64,000 nucleotides of DNA from Rhizoctonia solani (lineage: Eukaryota; Basidiomycota; Agaricomycetes; Cantharellales; Ceratobasidiaceae). This document shows positions 1-14,230 of this stretch, one piece after another. The notes below the pieces were generated by a model. The model worked only from the letters and a program-made list of their open reading frames with translations. It was not told where the DNA came from and ran no database searches. The DNA is taken from assembly GCF_016906535.1 (NCBI RefSeq), contig NC_057379.1, forward strand, positions 620,001-684,000, in the 5' to 3' direction. Numbering within the stretch: the stretch's first letter is position 1; each line of letters begins with the position of its first letter. Made by a program: the position numbers and the translations under genes.

Positions 1-3000
1 TTAGGAGAACTTGAAAGGGCACGTCAAATGAGAATGTTCCGAAAGGTATGCTGCAAACCGTCAACCAACCTCCTGAGAAACCGCGATTCTGCCATTGCGT
101 CCGCTTAGTGAGTTTGATGGAATATCTAAAGCAACTACAGGTACAGTTGCGCATCCATTACGAAAACTATGCCACCCATAGTGAAAATCCCATAAAGAAC
201 CTTCCGTCCATACGTATACGTTGTAACTTTGATTGCTCACTTATTCTATACGGTGCAGATTTTGACGCCCAGTAGCGCTTAGATAAAGTGGAGCGTTGTA
301 TCACTAGATTTCGGGGGAACCATGACCTCTTGGTCCGAACTATTGATCGTTCATGTCTCACTGTAGCGAATCGCGATGATGGACGGGCAGAACCCCAGCT
401 ATGCACGATACATCAACGAAAATACAAGTCTCGATTGTTTCTGGTTCAAGTGGGGTAACGCCAATGCTGCCGGTTGACCCTGTCTATCCCGATATTTGAT
501 CAAGGTTCGGAAATTAACATGTCATGCTCTGCATTCTCACAGGGAATGATATACTTATTTTTGTCCAGAGACCTACTCGAGACCCAATGAACGGAGGCAC
601 TTCCTCGATCTCTGCGACTTGTCGATCTGCGCGGACCTAACCAGCAAGAATCCTTTTGTTGAACCGTCGGTAGCCTTAACATGCGTTACCAAAGTCTAGA
701 ACAGGTATATGCGCGGTCTTATCTCGACAAACCCAAGACGAACATGTAACCACAGCCGAACCTACCGCGAAAGGCAATCGTTTCGACGCCGTATCTGAGT
801 GCTGTAATAAAACTCCGGCACGTACAAGCCGCTGTCAGACGAAACCGAACCGAACCACGGCCCGAGTTTAATACACTTCCTGCCCTTTTCCCCCGAGTTC
901 ATCGTTAATCGAGAGGCACAGCGAGGGAGTCAAGACCTCAGCACCCATCATCGCCGATACGATTCAAGTAGTCATTTGACCATACGCCACCCATGCAATG
1001 ATCGACACGTGAACTGACTGGTACGGCCGAGCGATAGTCGCGCATTCAGAGACCGAAAATATATATTGATTTGGGAACGTGCTACAGTTCACAACGTTGT
1101 CTGGATTTTGGTTTTGTATGGTGTATGGGCAAAATCATAGGCCGATTGTATTCCTATGACCATCCTCACGCCGAGGCGCTTGATCGACTGCTCGATTTAA
1201 GTGCATGCGATGAACAACGATGGAATTTTGTCGGCTGAAAATGCTCAAAAAGTACGTGCATTCCAGTCACGAGTCTCACCACGCCCAGCCGCGCGCATAA
1301 CGCCCAAAATGCAGCCTAAAGTGAACCCGACTCAACGTGCCGCGTAAGTTCTCATCAACGAGGTCCAATATACGCAATTAATCGGTTCGCATACTCCTGA
1401 CTAGACTTTTTCATTCCATACCATCGCCATCGTCACTACTTATTTAAACTTTCAGGCGTCAGAAAATTGGTACTCAGCGCAATAGCCCCTAGCTAGTACA
1501 CCACACTCATACACGAGTACAAATAACCAAATGATCGAGCCAATATGTATGGTGAGTTTGATGAAGGTACGGGCAGAGGGTGAGGAAATCGGCAACACCC
1601 GGACTCTTTGGTGTACACATCGTGGGTGGAATTGGATGCATGTATACAGCTATGCACGAGAGACACGATTCGTGCAATTAAATACTGACCGATTTAGTAA
1701 TGTATAACCCAAGCACAGCTCCACTCACTCCACCCTGGCTCGTGTCGTGCGTGCTCAACGCTGAACCAACTAAATCTATCGAACCAACTGAATCCATCAA
1801 ACCCACAGATCAAGCCCAGACCATTCAGTTATCTTATCTGCCCCTACTAGTAATACACATAAACGACATCGAGCCATGCGCCTCCCCAGTTCTTAAACCC
1901 TGAAAGTCAACGAGGTGGAGCCAAGATAGGGGTCAAGAGCCATCAGTGGCAGTGCCAATACGATTCCATGGGGGTGGTGTCCTATTGGCCCTGTACTCTA
2001 CATGACAGGTGTCTCCGACAAGTCCGTACCTTTGGACCGCTCTTGTCTCTCCAACTCATCCCTTGGCTCGCAGGCCGATGGTTCCTTTCCTTCGGTATGC
2101 CCGACAAGTACCCCTCGACCCGGACGGCCAAGGGGAGGACAGAAGAGAAGTAAAGAGGGAAGAAGAACGGAATTGAAACTTTCGTATCCGTTCGGGTTTG
2201 ATACCGTTAGGTTTGGGGGATTCTCTCCTGTCTGTCACGGGGGTGAGTATCGGGTTTTTTTAAAAAATACGACAGCATGAGTAAATTTGCCACTCGTGTA
2301 AATAAGGCATGTAGCCCTCCCTCCTCCCTACGCCCTCTCGAAATGGACAAACGTTGAAACAAAAATAACCGTGCCGGATACCGATGTGTTCGGACTCGGA
2401 GGGAAGGAAACGTAAAGCGGGTCGCAAACGATCACATCAAATTGAATAAACTAGGTGTATGCAACCAGATCAAAGCATGTGCCTATCACTATTTCCAGTC
2501 CCCCCCCCCCCATCGGCTGTATCTCAAACATGTGCGTGGAGAGGTCCGGGCGCATCGTATACATAGGGAAAAAAAAAAAAAGAAGAGAATGCATGCCGGG
2601 TGCCTTTTTTGGCTTGTACTGTATAGAGAGTACAAGATTTGACCTGTCCAACTTGTCCAGTTTTGACATCCTTGTGACCCACCCCTGTACGGTACCCTCT
2701 CCCGAGTCTTGCTCCTCTCGGCATTTTTGTCAATTAATAGATATAGGCCAACCGACTCTGCGTCATAGTAGTAATGTATTCACGTCACATCACACATAGA
2801 CCCTTTTGCTCGTAACCTGTAATCTGTCGGTCTGTCAACTTGTTCTGGTTCATCTTCACAAGCTGTCGACGTCACGCATGCGATGCGGATAATGTTTCTG
2901 AAACTCGAGAGGCGAGAGAGAGGGAGAGAGGGAGGGCCGGGCCGGACCGTGTGATGCCGTTTTTGTGAACTTTTTTTTTTGGGCCGCTGCGTACGGCTGA

Positions 3001-3698
3001 TGCAGGTTCGGATATTGTCGAGGACAGGTCCATGGTTGTGCGTATGTGTGTGTGTGTGTCATGACAGCGAAGATCGGAGCCGAGTGGACGTATGTGGGGA
3101 GGGGAGGGGAGAATGACGCTGCGGCGAAGAACTGGAAGGAAGACTGGAATGTGTCAGTAAATTATAGAGAAGCTGGGTATATTCTAGGATAGCGAAGAAC
3201 GATACGGCACGCACGGATTAAAAATAACCTCGAGCTCGCTTTCATTCTCGGGCATGGAAGAGGGAATGCAAATCATATGCATATCAATTTTCATTACACA
3301 CAAAAAAAAGGAAGAGAGAGAAAAAAAAGGACAAAGCCATAAAACGAAAGACTAAACACATGTACAGGCAGAAAGCAAAAGAAACATAGAACTTAAAAAA
3401 GGGGGACAGGATCAGGAGAGACAGTGATGATACACATGAATTGGGCCCAAAACTAAATAAACAAGTGATAATGATCGATCAGATGTGGTAAGAGCGGAGA
3501 GATGCGATAATGCGACAGCGCTGGTAATCGTTGAATCGTGTATGTGTGCGCGTGGCGAGGTGACAGCGACCTAGCCGTACGGGAGGGGAATAAATAGATA
3601 GCATTATGGTACATGCACCTGAAAGAACGGCAGAAAATCAGGAAAAGGATGCGAGTGATGTGCAAAGGGATGTACGTACAGCGAAAGATCTGGCTCGC
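1..3698. other. Region with no recognised gene
   Basis: No open frame in this stretch shows a recognisable motif or plausible exon chain. It holds simple-sequence tracts: a C12 run at about 2500-2511, an A13 run at 2569-2581, a T10 run at 2971-2980 and a short GT repeat near 3043-3059. The part nearest 3.7 kb probably includes the 3' untranslated region of the minus-strand gene that ends at 3699. I see nothing else I can support. Confidence 0.5.
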
Positions 3699-5220
3699 TC
3701 ACTCGCTGCTGGTGCTTGCGTTGGCGGCGTTGTTATTGCTACGCTCGCGTCGTCGAGAGGAGGAAGTGGCAGTGGCATGAGGCCTGTTTTCCCAAGCATG
3801 TTCACCCTCGCCTTCGACCCAGACACCGCTTTTGGGATCACGCTCAAAGTCACCATCTTTGTATCCAAAGCGCCATTGGAGGAGCTTGAGCAAGGGGTTG
3901 CGTAGAGCCGGATCCTAAAAAAGGCTATTAATTGGGATGATTAGACGAGGCTTAAATTGGGACTTACCATACGGACGCTCTCGCCCGGGTGATAAGAGCC
4001 TACGCCATGACGGGCAAGGGACTCTTCAAAGAGGGCCTCTTCGTATGTGCATCCGCAGTTGAGGTCTGCAAAAGGGGGTTAGAGAGATAAGTGGGGCGGT
4101 GGAGCAGAGACTTACGGCCAGGAGGGGCCATGCGGGGCGGGAAAGAGCGACGCTCGCGGCGGCTATCGTGCCAAGCGCAGCTAGAAACCAGTCAGGACAA
4201 AGCCCAATGACAAACGATGATAAAAACTTACAGAGCATTGCCGGCGCGGTTAAGAGAGCAGAATCGCTTGATGCGAGCCTCGGTTCTGGCATCCCAGCTG
4301 CGTTGGAAATCAGGCGAGACAGCGTTGTCAGATTGGACATTATCTGTCGAGTCCTTGTTCTTTTCGCTTTCGAGCTCGACAACACGCAATTGGAGGAGAT
4401 CGTTCATAAACTCGAGTTCGCGGATCTTGGCGCGCACCGAGCTCAGTTCATTTTCAAGTTGATCGCGAGAAGAGGGGGGCGAGGGGACAGTGAGGCTCGG
4501 GTCGATGGGGATGTTGGGAGCAGGCGAGTTCATGGGAGATGGCCCAGCTGACGAGGCAAGTGCTTGGGCAATATTAATCGGGGCCTGTGAGCGCGGGTGG
4601 AATTGGGGACTAAATCCAGAAAAGGGAGATGGGCCGGGGCCGAACGCAAAGGCGGGAGTGCTGGCACCCGACTCGAGACCGAACGCCGAGGGATCAAAGT
4701 CAGACAGGGACGAATCATCGCGTGTAACTTGGCGGCCAGCTCCAAGCCAGTCGATCGCACCAGGAGGAACAGGCGAGAATGCGAGCGCATCGTCATGCAG
4801 GCCAATCGCATTCGATCCTCGCAGGCCATTCACATTGTGGGCCTGGAGGGCAGGAGACGAGAACGTGCGGTGGTGGACGGGTGGGCGGCGGTGGGTGTAT
4901 TGGGCAGGAGAGCGAGGAGACTCGAATGTATTGGTGAAGACATAGCCACTGGCACTGGGGACCGGGAGCGAGGCACGGCGGTCCTCAGCAATGGGAGGCA
5001 AAGTCACGCGCTCGTCGTCGCGGTGCCAGTGGTCCTGGCTGGGAGGCTGGAAGCGGGACATAGAGTCGGGCAACAACAAAGCGAGGAACGAGTCGTCCGC
5101 GGTCTCTTCAGAGCGTGAACGCTTGGGAGAAGGTCGCGCCGCCGGCGATTCGGCACGGCGCTTGACGGTGGTAGTAGGGGACGACGTTGCGGCGGATTGA
5201 AGCTGTGGATAGGTAAGCAT
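3699..5220 (-). CDS. Nuclear-type protein with coiled coil and conserved Cys/His tail (unknown function)
   Basis: Four exons read on the minus strand: 5220-4232, 4180-4116, 4065-3968 and 3914-3699, giving about 455 residues. The first 240 residues are Ser/Pro-rich and disordered, with basic patches such as PSPKRSRSEE that look like nuclear localisation signals. Residues about 250-290 form a short heptad-like coiled coil (ENELSSVRAKIRELEFMNDL) without an adjacent bZIP basic region. The exons after it encode a dense, low-gap segment containing CAWHDSRRERRSFPPR, then LNCGCTYEEALFEESLARHG and SYHPGESVRMDPALRNPLL. The Cys and His residues (C-x-WHD, C-G-C, RHG) suggest a small metal-binding or protein-binding domain. 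I do not recognise the family. A transcription or chromatin role is inference from composition only. Confidence 0.75.
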
Positions 5221-8200
5221 CTAGTCAATCCTCTGCTCATCGCTACTCACCGACAAAGAATTGAGTTTGGGCGAGCCGTGCAATTGCAGGTCGCACCGAC
5301 AATCAAGTATGTTTGGACGAGGAACTGAGCGGCAGTCGAGCCCAGCCGCGGCTTATATCTTTACTGTCCGCCTTCATGCGACCTACCACATCCACCGGCA
5401 TCTATCCCCAACGCCGGCCCTGTCCCACTATTTTGGGTCCCATCCCCCTCTCCCCTATTTGGCACAATCCCCTCGCGGATGCATCTATCCGCTAGGGTCC
5501 CCAAGTCCCGAGCTCGCACCGCACATGTGCATGTCCGCCGGGCCTTGCTTCCCATCCTAAGCCCATGTGCTTGTCCCGATGTGGCCTTGCGTTCTCGTCA
5601 GTCATCTATCGGTCCGATCTCCTCTTTCATAGTCATCATCTGTCTACGTCTAGGCGTAGACAACCCACTTTTGCCACCCACATCGACCAGAACTGATGGC
5701 CGTCCCATTGCGCATACACACTTTGCCTACATGGTGTTTCACACACAACTCACATGTTACAGACCAATCAACAAGGCTATCGCACTTGATCCATGATACA
5801 GATAATGAAAGCACAGCCACACGGTCTGATATGGTATCATGTAGCAACAGCCCCGTTCCTTCCCGTGGTGCGAATCAGGCAATGCAGCCTTCATACATTA
5901 AATGGAAACTATGTTGTCATAAACTAGAATGCCGGACCTCGGTCATCCCATCCCCGAAAACACCCTCGCCACGATATCATACAAACACCCGAGTCTCATA
6001 CCTAGCCAGCCAACCTCATAATTCGCTCAATCCGGTCTCTTTCCTCCAACCACACTCAACCGCCCATATTAGGCAATCCACCCATCAACTAAACACACGC
6101 ATGATAAACATGTTAACACTCATCTTTCAACATCATCATCATCATACGGTCTAGAAATCGGATCTCTGGCCAGTCGTAAATCGCCCTCACTCTCACACGG
6201 GCGGGGAGAGCTCAAGTGTCGGTCAGGAACACATTCCGGTCCATCTGAACTTGGACCCTTCGCATATTTGTGTAAATTTCCCTGAAACCGCACGCGAGCA
6301 GACGGATCTTTTTTATGTATTACCAGCATGTAGTACAGCGGACATGGTCCAGAGAGGATGAGCGGCGGGGTTGCTATGTGTGTGTAAAGTTGGATGGATT
6401 CCGTACGTTGACTGAAACCTCCCCTTCTATTGCGTATTATGCTCCCAAAAAGGTGTAGTACAATAATTTGTGTTCCCCCATCCTCATCCTCCCTACAGAA
6501 CGATCAGATTTCCCAATAAACTTTTTTTTTCACTTTTGCGGCGGAAGTATATGCGTGGCCCCGGTAACTCAACCTCATTCATTTCGTATTCGCGGGCGTA
6601 CTCCGGAATAGTATGGATGTTCCATTAGCGCTGGTGGATCTCCACAAAAGTGGCAACCAACGGAACGACTATACTCCGTTATTCATGTTCGTCGACCAAA
6701 CTATACTCCGGCCCCAGAGCGACGTCATTTCATTTCCGTGGGGGGGAGAGGGCGATAGAATTGTCTCTTGTCATCACTTTCTATCTTTCACCCTACGCGG
6801 ACGATCGTGCGGTCAGAGCTCAACACCCTCCCCGCTGTTCCCTGAAACGACCCTAGTCGTCCATCCTTTAACCCTTGCTTGTCGTCATAAACCCACTCTC
6901 TGCCTCTCTCCCCCCTGTCTCCAAGGTTTGATTTAATTGGGATTTAAGTTCAGACTGACTTGTTCGAGACTTGGTTCTGTAAAGTCTGAAAGCTTGCGTG
7001 ACAGACCGAGCAAATACAATTCCAATGTCGGTCGACTTGACATTTTCAGATGTCGTGTTTTTTAATATGAGAAAAGGCAAACATTCCATCGCGACCAAAA
7101 CGACCATACGAGCACCATCACGGAGAACATAGCCTATCGCCAACCCATCCTGCGTCATTTTGGCCCCGCTCTGAGCTGTAGCCTCGTATAAATAATAACG
7201 ATAGCGATACCCGAACGCGAACAAGGAACAAAATCATCTAGAGCGCTTCAGAACCCCCCACACACGGTGGCGATGCCCCCTCCGGTGTCTTTCCATAAAA
7301 CACCGAATAGACTCTTTTGTATATGCTTACGTGACGAACACCGGCTACACCTCATCTTGTATAATACCAAAAAAGGTTCAATTCGGGTTGCACTATAGGT
7401 GCGCCTCCGGTGATCATAACAGTACAAGGGAACCCATCAAGGAAATAAACAAAAAAAGAGGTAGCGCTATCTTATAGTGCGAGGTTTTTTTTTAAACCAG
7501 AGGCAAAAGACGCGCATACCCGTCTGTAAGCTTGGCTTGCGGTCGTGTGACGTGTTTACTGTTGCGGCTCTCAAGTGGAGTGGGATATGGACCTGGACTT
7601 TTTTTCTTTCTCTTCGACCTTCCGATCCCGACTTTGGCTCGTTGCTACTGTTCCCCCTCATGTGTCTAGGTTCTGTATCGAAATCACGCTGGGAATGTGA
7701 CTGACTATATGCTCATCTGTCTCGGACGAAACTAACGATCGAGTGGACGGCGCGGTAAAGGTTGTGCAGCACTCATTGCCGTGGGAACTCAAACCCGCGT
7801 TGACCGAAGAGGTTAAACTCAAACAAAAACGCTACTGTGTATATTGTTACCACCGCCTTCGAACAAACCCTCTTCACTGTCACCCTCCCCCCTCACCTCT
7901 CCGAAACTGGCGGAATGTAAATGTAAGCGACAGGCGACATACGTCACTCTAGTCCGACGCTGACATGTTCAGATCTCGCCACGCCATCGTCCTAGGCATC
8001 GTGTTCCTACCATCACCGAAGCGAGTTGATCACAACGCTTGTTGTTATGCGGGGAGGAAGGGGAGTTGATAGGCTTACATTGTATCCGAGGTAATGATGT
8101 ATTCTCCTGTATGCGAATCCACATTGACGAGCGTGGTAATTTCGACCGCGGGCCGATTTGGACAGCTAGAGTCATTAATTAGACTCGGTCTGATGGACAA

Positions 8201-8500
8201 TTATGGTAGCTGACATTCGGAAGATCCTGGGGATGGGTGTACAGTGTACGCGAGTGAATCCATTAGGCCCTACGACAGGTGTACACTTGAACTGCTCGAG
8301 CTCGGCAATTCGACATTTGGGTCGGATTTGGTCCTTGACAGTACTACCACTATTTTCGGTTGTCGTCATTTTCGGCACCGGCCGAAAAAGATAACTACCA
8401 ATTCGAGATTTATCTAGATTTCTAAGAGACGAGTGTATTATGTGGGTTGAGGGTGCCCCTCGCGATCGAAATGTGAAAGTGAAAGATCGTACTATCGGGC
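5221..8500. other. Region with no confident gene
   Basis: No gene with a convincing exon chain was found. The minus strand at about 6868-7224 carries a weak remnant resembling the C-terminal membrane part of fungal seven-TM proteins (around VLRDGARMVVLVAMECLPFL), listed separately. A CAT microsatellite lies near 6131-6146. The 3' part (about 8400-8600) is the upstream region of the adenosylhomocysteinase gene. Confidence 0.4.
6868..7224 (-). pseudogene. Possible remnant of a fungal multi-TM protein
   Basis: A 118-codon minus-strand frame contains a hydrophobic stretch after VLRDGARMVV, followed by a second hydrophilic-to-hydrophobic segment and a basic tail. The arrangement resembles the last membrane segments of the seven-TM proteins common in Agaricomycetes (DUF6533 type), where a conserved L-R-D-G precedes a TM helix. 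No upstream exons with further TM helices could be chained to it. I treat it as a possible decayed fragment. It may equally be a chance frame. Confidence 0.2.
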
Positions 8501-8526
8501 ACGTGCATCTTCAATTTTTACGCGCT

Positions 8527-10240
<1,714 letters not shown>

Positions 10241-10840
10241 GCGCTCGATTGCTCTCTCTCTCTCTTTACGGACTGATTTCACGCTCTCTCATCGTCATCA
10301 TCTCGCATAGGTCTCAACGCCTTTTCTTGCATGTATCATTTTTTTCATTGTGTTTCAACTACATATAGGGGATTGTGAGATGGGATATTTTGTAGTCGTG
10401 GGCCTCAACAGCTCAGCCTGGCCTCAACGGCCAAACCGAATTATATAATTTAAACTGAATGTGTCGGATGAAAGTTGATACTGTTGCAAGAAAAAAGCGG
10501 AGAATTATGTTACAACATGTTCTAATGTCGTGCTCATTGGAATTCTCGCGAAGAAATGGAGCGGCGGCCCGTCGGTTGTGTAGCTAAATAAGCTTGCCAG
10601 CGTGGATTATATAATTCGGTCCGTCTTGGCATGGCTGACACGAATCATTTTGAACGCTCAGCTGGTCTAAATACATTACGCCGAGCTTCTTGCTGGCAGC
10701 GCATATGATCACATTCTTAGCAACTCTGGTAACGATTTGCGTAATATTTCACCTTCTTCCCATTTTGCATGTGGAGTCGACATTGGGTTGCTATCGTTCG
10801 AATATTCGACTAAAAGCGAAAACCCCCGTTTGTCCATTCT
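10241..10840. other. Intergenic: SAH1 3' region and GH12 upstream region
   Basis: Starts with a CT repeat just after the SAH1 stop, then AT-rich sequence without a supported gene. The last part is the upstream region of the GH12 gene. Confidence 0.5.
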
Positions 10841-10848
10841 GGCCGCAA

Positions 10849-10856
10849 TATAAAAG
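10849..10856 (+). promoter_or_regulatory. TATA box of the GH12 gene
   Basis: TATAAAAG, a perfect TATA box, sits 48 nt before the ATG at 10904. This suggests an inducible core promoter with a short leader, in keeping with a regulated secreted hydrolase. Confidence 0.65.
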
Positions 10857-10903
10857 TATTCTTCCCAAGGCTAATTCGACACGGTTCCAATCGGTTTACC
10901 GAC

Positions 10904-11971
10904 ATGTCCTTCAAGCTCTTTGCTATCGCTTCGCTCGCACTCTCTACTCTTGTTTCTGGCTCTCCGGTCGAGACCGGTCTCGCCAAACGCGATGCTGAGA
11001 CCTCGTTGAACAAGCGTTTCAATGTGCTCAAAGGCCAATGGGATTCCGAGAACCTAGTAAGATGGCTATTTTTAGGCATATATCACTATTTTGCTGATTT
11101 CTTCGAAGAATAACAATTATTACATCCTCTACAACAACCTCTGGGGAAAAGACGCGGGCAGCGGCTCCCAAGAAACTCAGGCGACCTCGGTCAATGGCAA
11201 AAAAGTAGCATGGAAGACTACCTACAACTGGTCCGGTGGACAGTACAACGTCAAGAGCTGTAAGTGTCTTGGTGAAATTTGGCCTGATTGCAGTATTTGA
11301 TCACGCATACATCTCCATAGACTCGAACGTTGCTCTGAACAGCGGTCTTGGCAAGAGGCTGTCGGCGATCAGCTCCATCCCGACCGGATGGTACTGGACC
11401 TACTCGTCCGCATCTTCCTCGCTTGTTTCCAATGTTTCTTATGACCTTTGGCTGAGCACTTCAGCATCCGGATCGAACACTGACGAAATCATGATTTGGC
11501 TCAGCGCTCGCGGAGGTGCTGGCCCCATTGGTTCTCAAATTGCCACCGCCTCGGTTCGTGACATAGTCTTATCCCAGCGGTATTCATATTCAACTGATGT
11601 AAATGTCATTCGTAGGTCAACGGCGTTAGTTGGAAACTGTTCAAGGGTACTGTCTCTACCTGGACAGTCTGGTCCTTCGTGGCTTCTTCGGAGCTCACAG
11701 GGTTTAACCAGGACCTCAAGCCTTTCTTCAGTAAGCTTCCTTTGACTTCTGCCACATACTAAACGCGTTCTAACTATATGATTTTCTAGCCTATCTTATC
11801 AACAGCCAAGGTCTCTCCAACTCCAAGTATTTGACTGGTGTACAGGCCGGAACCGAGCCGTTCGTTGGTAAGTTGGCTTGGCTTTGAAAATATCGGCCTT
11901 TCAGAGCTTGACACTCTATTACAGGATCTGCAACACTCACTACTACCGAATACAGCGTTACCGTCAACTAA
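10904..11971 (+). CDS. Secreted glycoside hydrolase family 12 (endoglucanase/xyloglucanase)
   Basis: Predicted extracellular beta-1,4-glucanase acting on cellulose or xyloglucan. Six exons (10904-11056, 11109-11259, 11321-11553, 11616-11730, 11790-11867, 11925-11971) join to 258 residues. The N-terminus MSFKLFAIASLALSTLVSGS is a classic signal peptide. It is followed by a short propeptide containing two KR/AKR-type dibasic sites (GLAKRDAETSLNKR), suggesting Kex2 processing. The GH12 core is clear: NNYYILYNNLWG, the YDLWLS strand, and DEIMIWLSARGGAGPIG holding the catalytic nucleophile Glu. The SSELTGFNQDLKPFF segment is where the acid/base Glu is expected. No carbohydrate-binding module or linker is present. 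The frame is intact throughout. The exact substrate cannot be told from sequence. Confidence 0.95.
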
Positions 11972-13069
11972 GAAGAGGGACGGACAGGATCACACGGCCA
12001 TTGTTCAGGCTCGGGGAAGACACTGTAATCGTTTATCTAGCTATTACAATACACACTTTAGAACTTCCAAAATGGGATAGTTATCCAAAAGTAAGTATGA
12101 AGTTGCCGAATAGTTTCTGCGAATAGGGAAAAGTCCACGTGTGTGATGGCTCCCACTATTGCATACTATACGTACACTTTCTTCTTATTACCGGTGCTTA
12201 GAGAATATTCGCATATCCCACTCAAGCGTGGTATTGGCCGGGTATAAGACCCGAGCACACACCGGGCCGGGTTCCAAGCGCTCAAACACGGGCCTGAATC
12301 TAAGATCAGTTCTCACACATCAAGCTAATTACCCAGCGGTTATGAGCGTGAGGTCTAGACAACTTTTTGACAGCTCCAAGCAGACCTATCGACCTGTCAG
12401 ATTGCACCAACTGTCCAGCGTGTCCACTCTACTTTTGACAGCTCTGAGAATCCCTCGTTCACTTCGGCGGTCGAGGCTCAGCTGGCTATGTGAAGTTTTT
12501 GACAACTTCGTTAGGGCTATGTAACTTCTTTATTCTAGGCGTACACATCAGTGATGTACATTATCGAGGGTCGAATATTCTGACTGATTTGCGTGCGGAG
12601 TTCAATCGGTTGAAGTTCCGGAGACGGGTGCTGACCCACTGTCCATCACGTGAGTGCCACCCAGTCACTTCAATCAACGCGTATGCGTGAGTATTCCCAC
12701 GTTCGGACGTTTCCTCATAGTCAGTCTGAATACTTGTCGGTGCGCGAGTTCACTTCCAGTTTAGTGTTATACATTGTGATATTAACCCTATACTGAGTCC
12801 GTGGCGCGTAGTACACTCGACAGGTAAAATCAAGAAGGTGCCGGCCCCGAGAACATCCTTCTTTAGAGTCACTTGTTGTAACTTAAAAATACCCTTCGTT
12901 GTATTCCCACTCAGAGCTATAACGAAAAGTAAGGTATAATGGCTCCCAGAAGTGATTATATTATCAGGACATTGGCAGGTCGTACACTTAGATGAGCAGG
13001 GTGCACGCATATAGGCACTGAAATACAGATCCGGGCGAGTCACCAAGAGAGAAAAGTTAGGAAATAAGT
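11972..13069. other. Intergenic, nothing recognised
   Basis: Contains the 3' region of the GH12 gene. TTTTTGACA-like words recur near 12363, 12431 and 12492. No coding exon chain, RNA gene or mobile element is supported. Confidence 0.4.
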
Positions 13070-14080
13070 TTACGCAGCACCCGCCAACTGGGACGGAGTG
13101 AGGGGTATAGCCGTGCCAGTAGGACGGGCCGGCAGGCCAGTGGGGCGACCCGTGAAGCCTGAGGGGACTCCAGAAAAGGCAGGGGGCTTGCCTGAGAAAG
13201 CAGGAGGAACGCCCGAGAACGAAGCTGCCCCGGAAGGTCTCGGGGGGCGTCCACTTTGAGGGCTAGCTGGGAAACTAGGCTCAGCACGGGCTTGGATGAG
13301 TGATTCTGGAGCTCCAGACGGGGCAGGAGGTGCACCCGAAGGTGGTGGCCCGGTAGGAGCGGGTCGAGAGCCGGATTGTGGACGACCATGAGGCTTTCCG
13401 GATTGAGCAGGGGGGCGGCCACTAAAGCTACCGGTTGGCTTGGGCGGGCGGCCTGTAAAAGATCCAGCTGGAAGACTGGGCTCGGCGCGGGCCTGTACCG
13501 AAGGGGCTGGTGGGAAGCCGGAAATGCCTTGGGGAGTGCCGGTAGGCGCACCTGATGGCCTTGGGGGAGCGCCAGAGAATGGAGGCAAGCCCGAGGCTGG
13601 AGCCCCACTTGCGTTAGATGGTCTGGGGGGCAAACCAGAGAAAGGCGGTGGTGTGCCTGATCCAGCAGGAGGTAGTCCGCTCACAGCTCCTGAAGGTCTA
13701 GGAGGAATCTGAGATCCTGAGAAAGTATCAAATGCTCTTGCTGCAAGATCGGTTGGCTTTATGGGGGTACCCGAAGGAGGGGGAGGAGGTACACCACTAA
13801 GTGAGCCACTGGGTCTCTGTGGCACCCCGGAGAACGCCGGAGGTAGGCCAGAGAAGGATCCTGGCAGTCCCGATGGTGCGCTGATGCCAGTAGGGCGATG
13901 TGGCTGACTATCTGCTGAGCCAGTTGGGCGAGGAGGAAGACCACTGCCGTTTCCAGAAGGGAGTACTGGCGCCTGTCGTGAGATGCCATCAGTCTCGGTA
14001 AACCTACTAGTAGCACTAGGACTTACAGCTGCGGTCAGGCCGAAGAATACAACGAGATAGGCAAGTGTCTTTGGGTTCAT
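13070..14080 (-). CDS. Secreted Pro/Gly/Ser/Thr-rich repeat protein
   Basis: A single uninterrupted 336-codon frame, unusual in this intron-rich window. The start MNPKTLAYLVVFFGLTAAVS is a signal peptide. The rest is low complexity, built of short units of the type S-G-x-P-P-x-(F/P)-S-G-(V/L/R)-P and R-P-(T/S)-G. At larger scale three longer units each begin with an (A/Q)ARA motif: LAARAFDTF, QARAEPSLPAG and QARAEPSFPAS. No catalytic domain, TM helix or GPI signal is evident, although the end SQLAGAA is mildly hydrophobic. Composition fits a secreted, probably heavily O-glycosylated wall or matrix protein. That role is inference. Antisense frames over this gene are shadows of its composition. 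Confidence 0.85.
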   Translation of the reverse strand: MNPKTLAYLVVFFGLTAAVSPSATSRFTETDGISRQAPVLPSGNGSGLPPRPTGSADSQPHRPTGISAPSGLPGSFSGLPPAFSGVPQRPSGSLSGVPPPPPSGTPIKPTDLAARAFDTFSGSQIPPRPSGAVSGLPPAGSGTPPPFSGLPPRPSNASGAPASGLPPFSGAPPRPSGAPTGTPQGISGFPPAPSVQARAEPSLPAGSFTGRPPKPTGSFSGRPPAQSGKPHGRPQSGSRPAPTGPPPSGAPPAPSGAPESLIQARAEPSFPASPQSGRPPRPSGAASFSGVPPAFSGKPPAFSGVPSGFTGRPTGLPARPTGTAIPLTPSQLAGAA

Positions 14081-14230
14081 AGTGATATAAACGAAGAAAT
14101 AAGAGTTAAGAGTAGTTGCAAAAGACTAGCTGCGAGCAAGTGACTGAAATGGAGCTGAATGCAAAAAACTGGCTGATGCTGAGTTTGAGAGAAGAAGAGT
14201 AATGCTGTTGATAAGGGTGGAGAATCGAGT

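Noticed and set aside
2455..2799. 114-codon plus frame
   Set aside because: It runs through C12 and A13 homopolymers and has no recognisable protein features.
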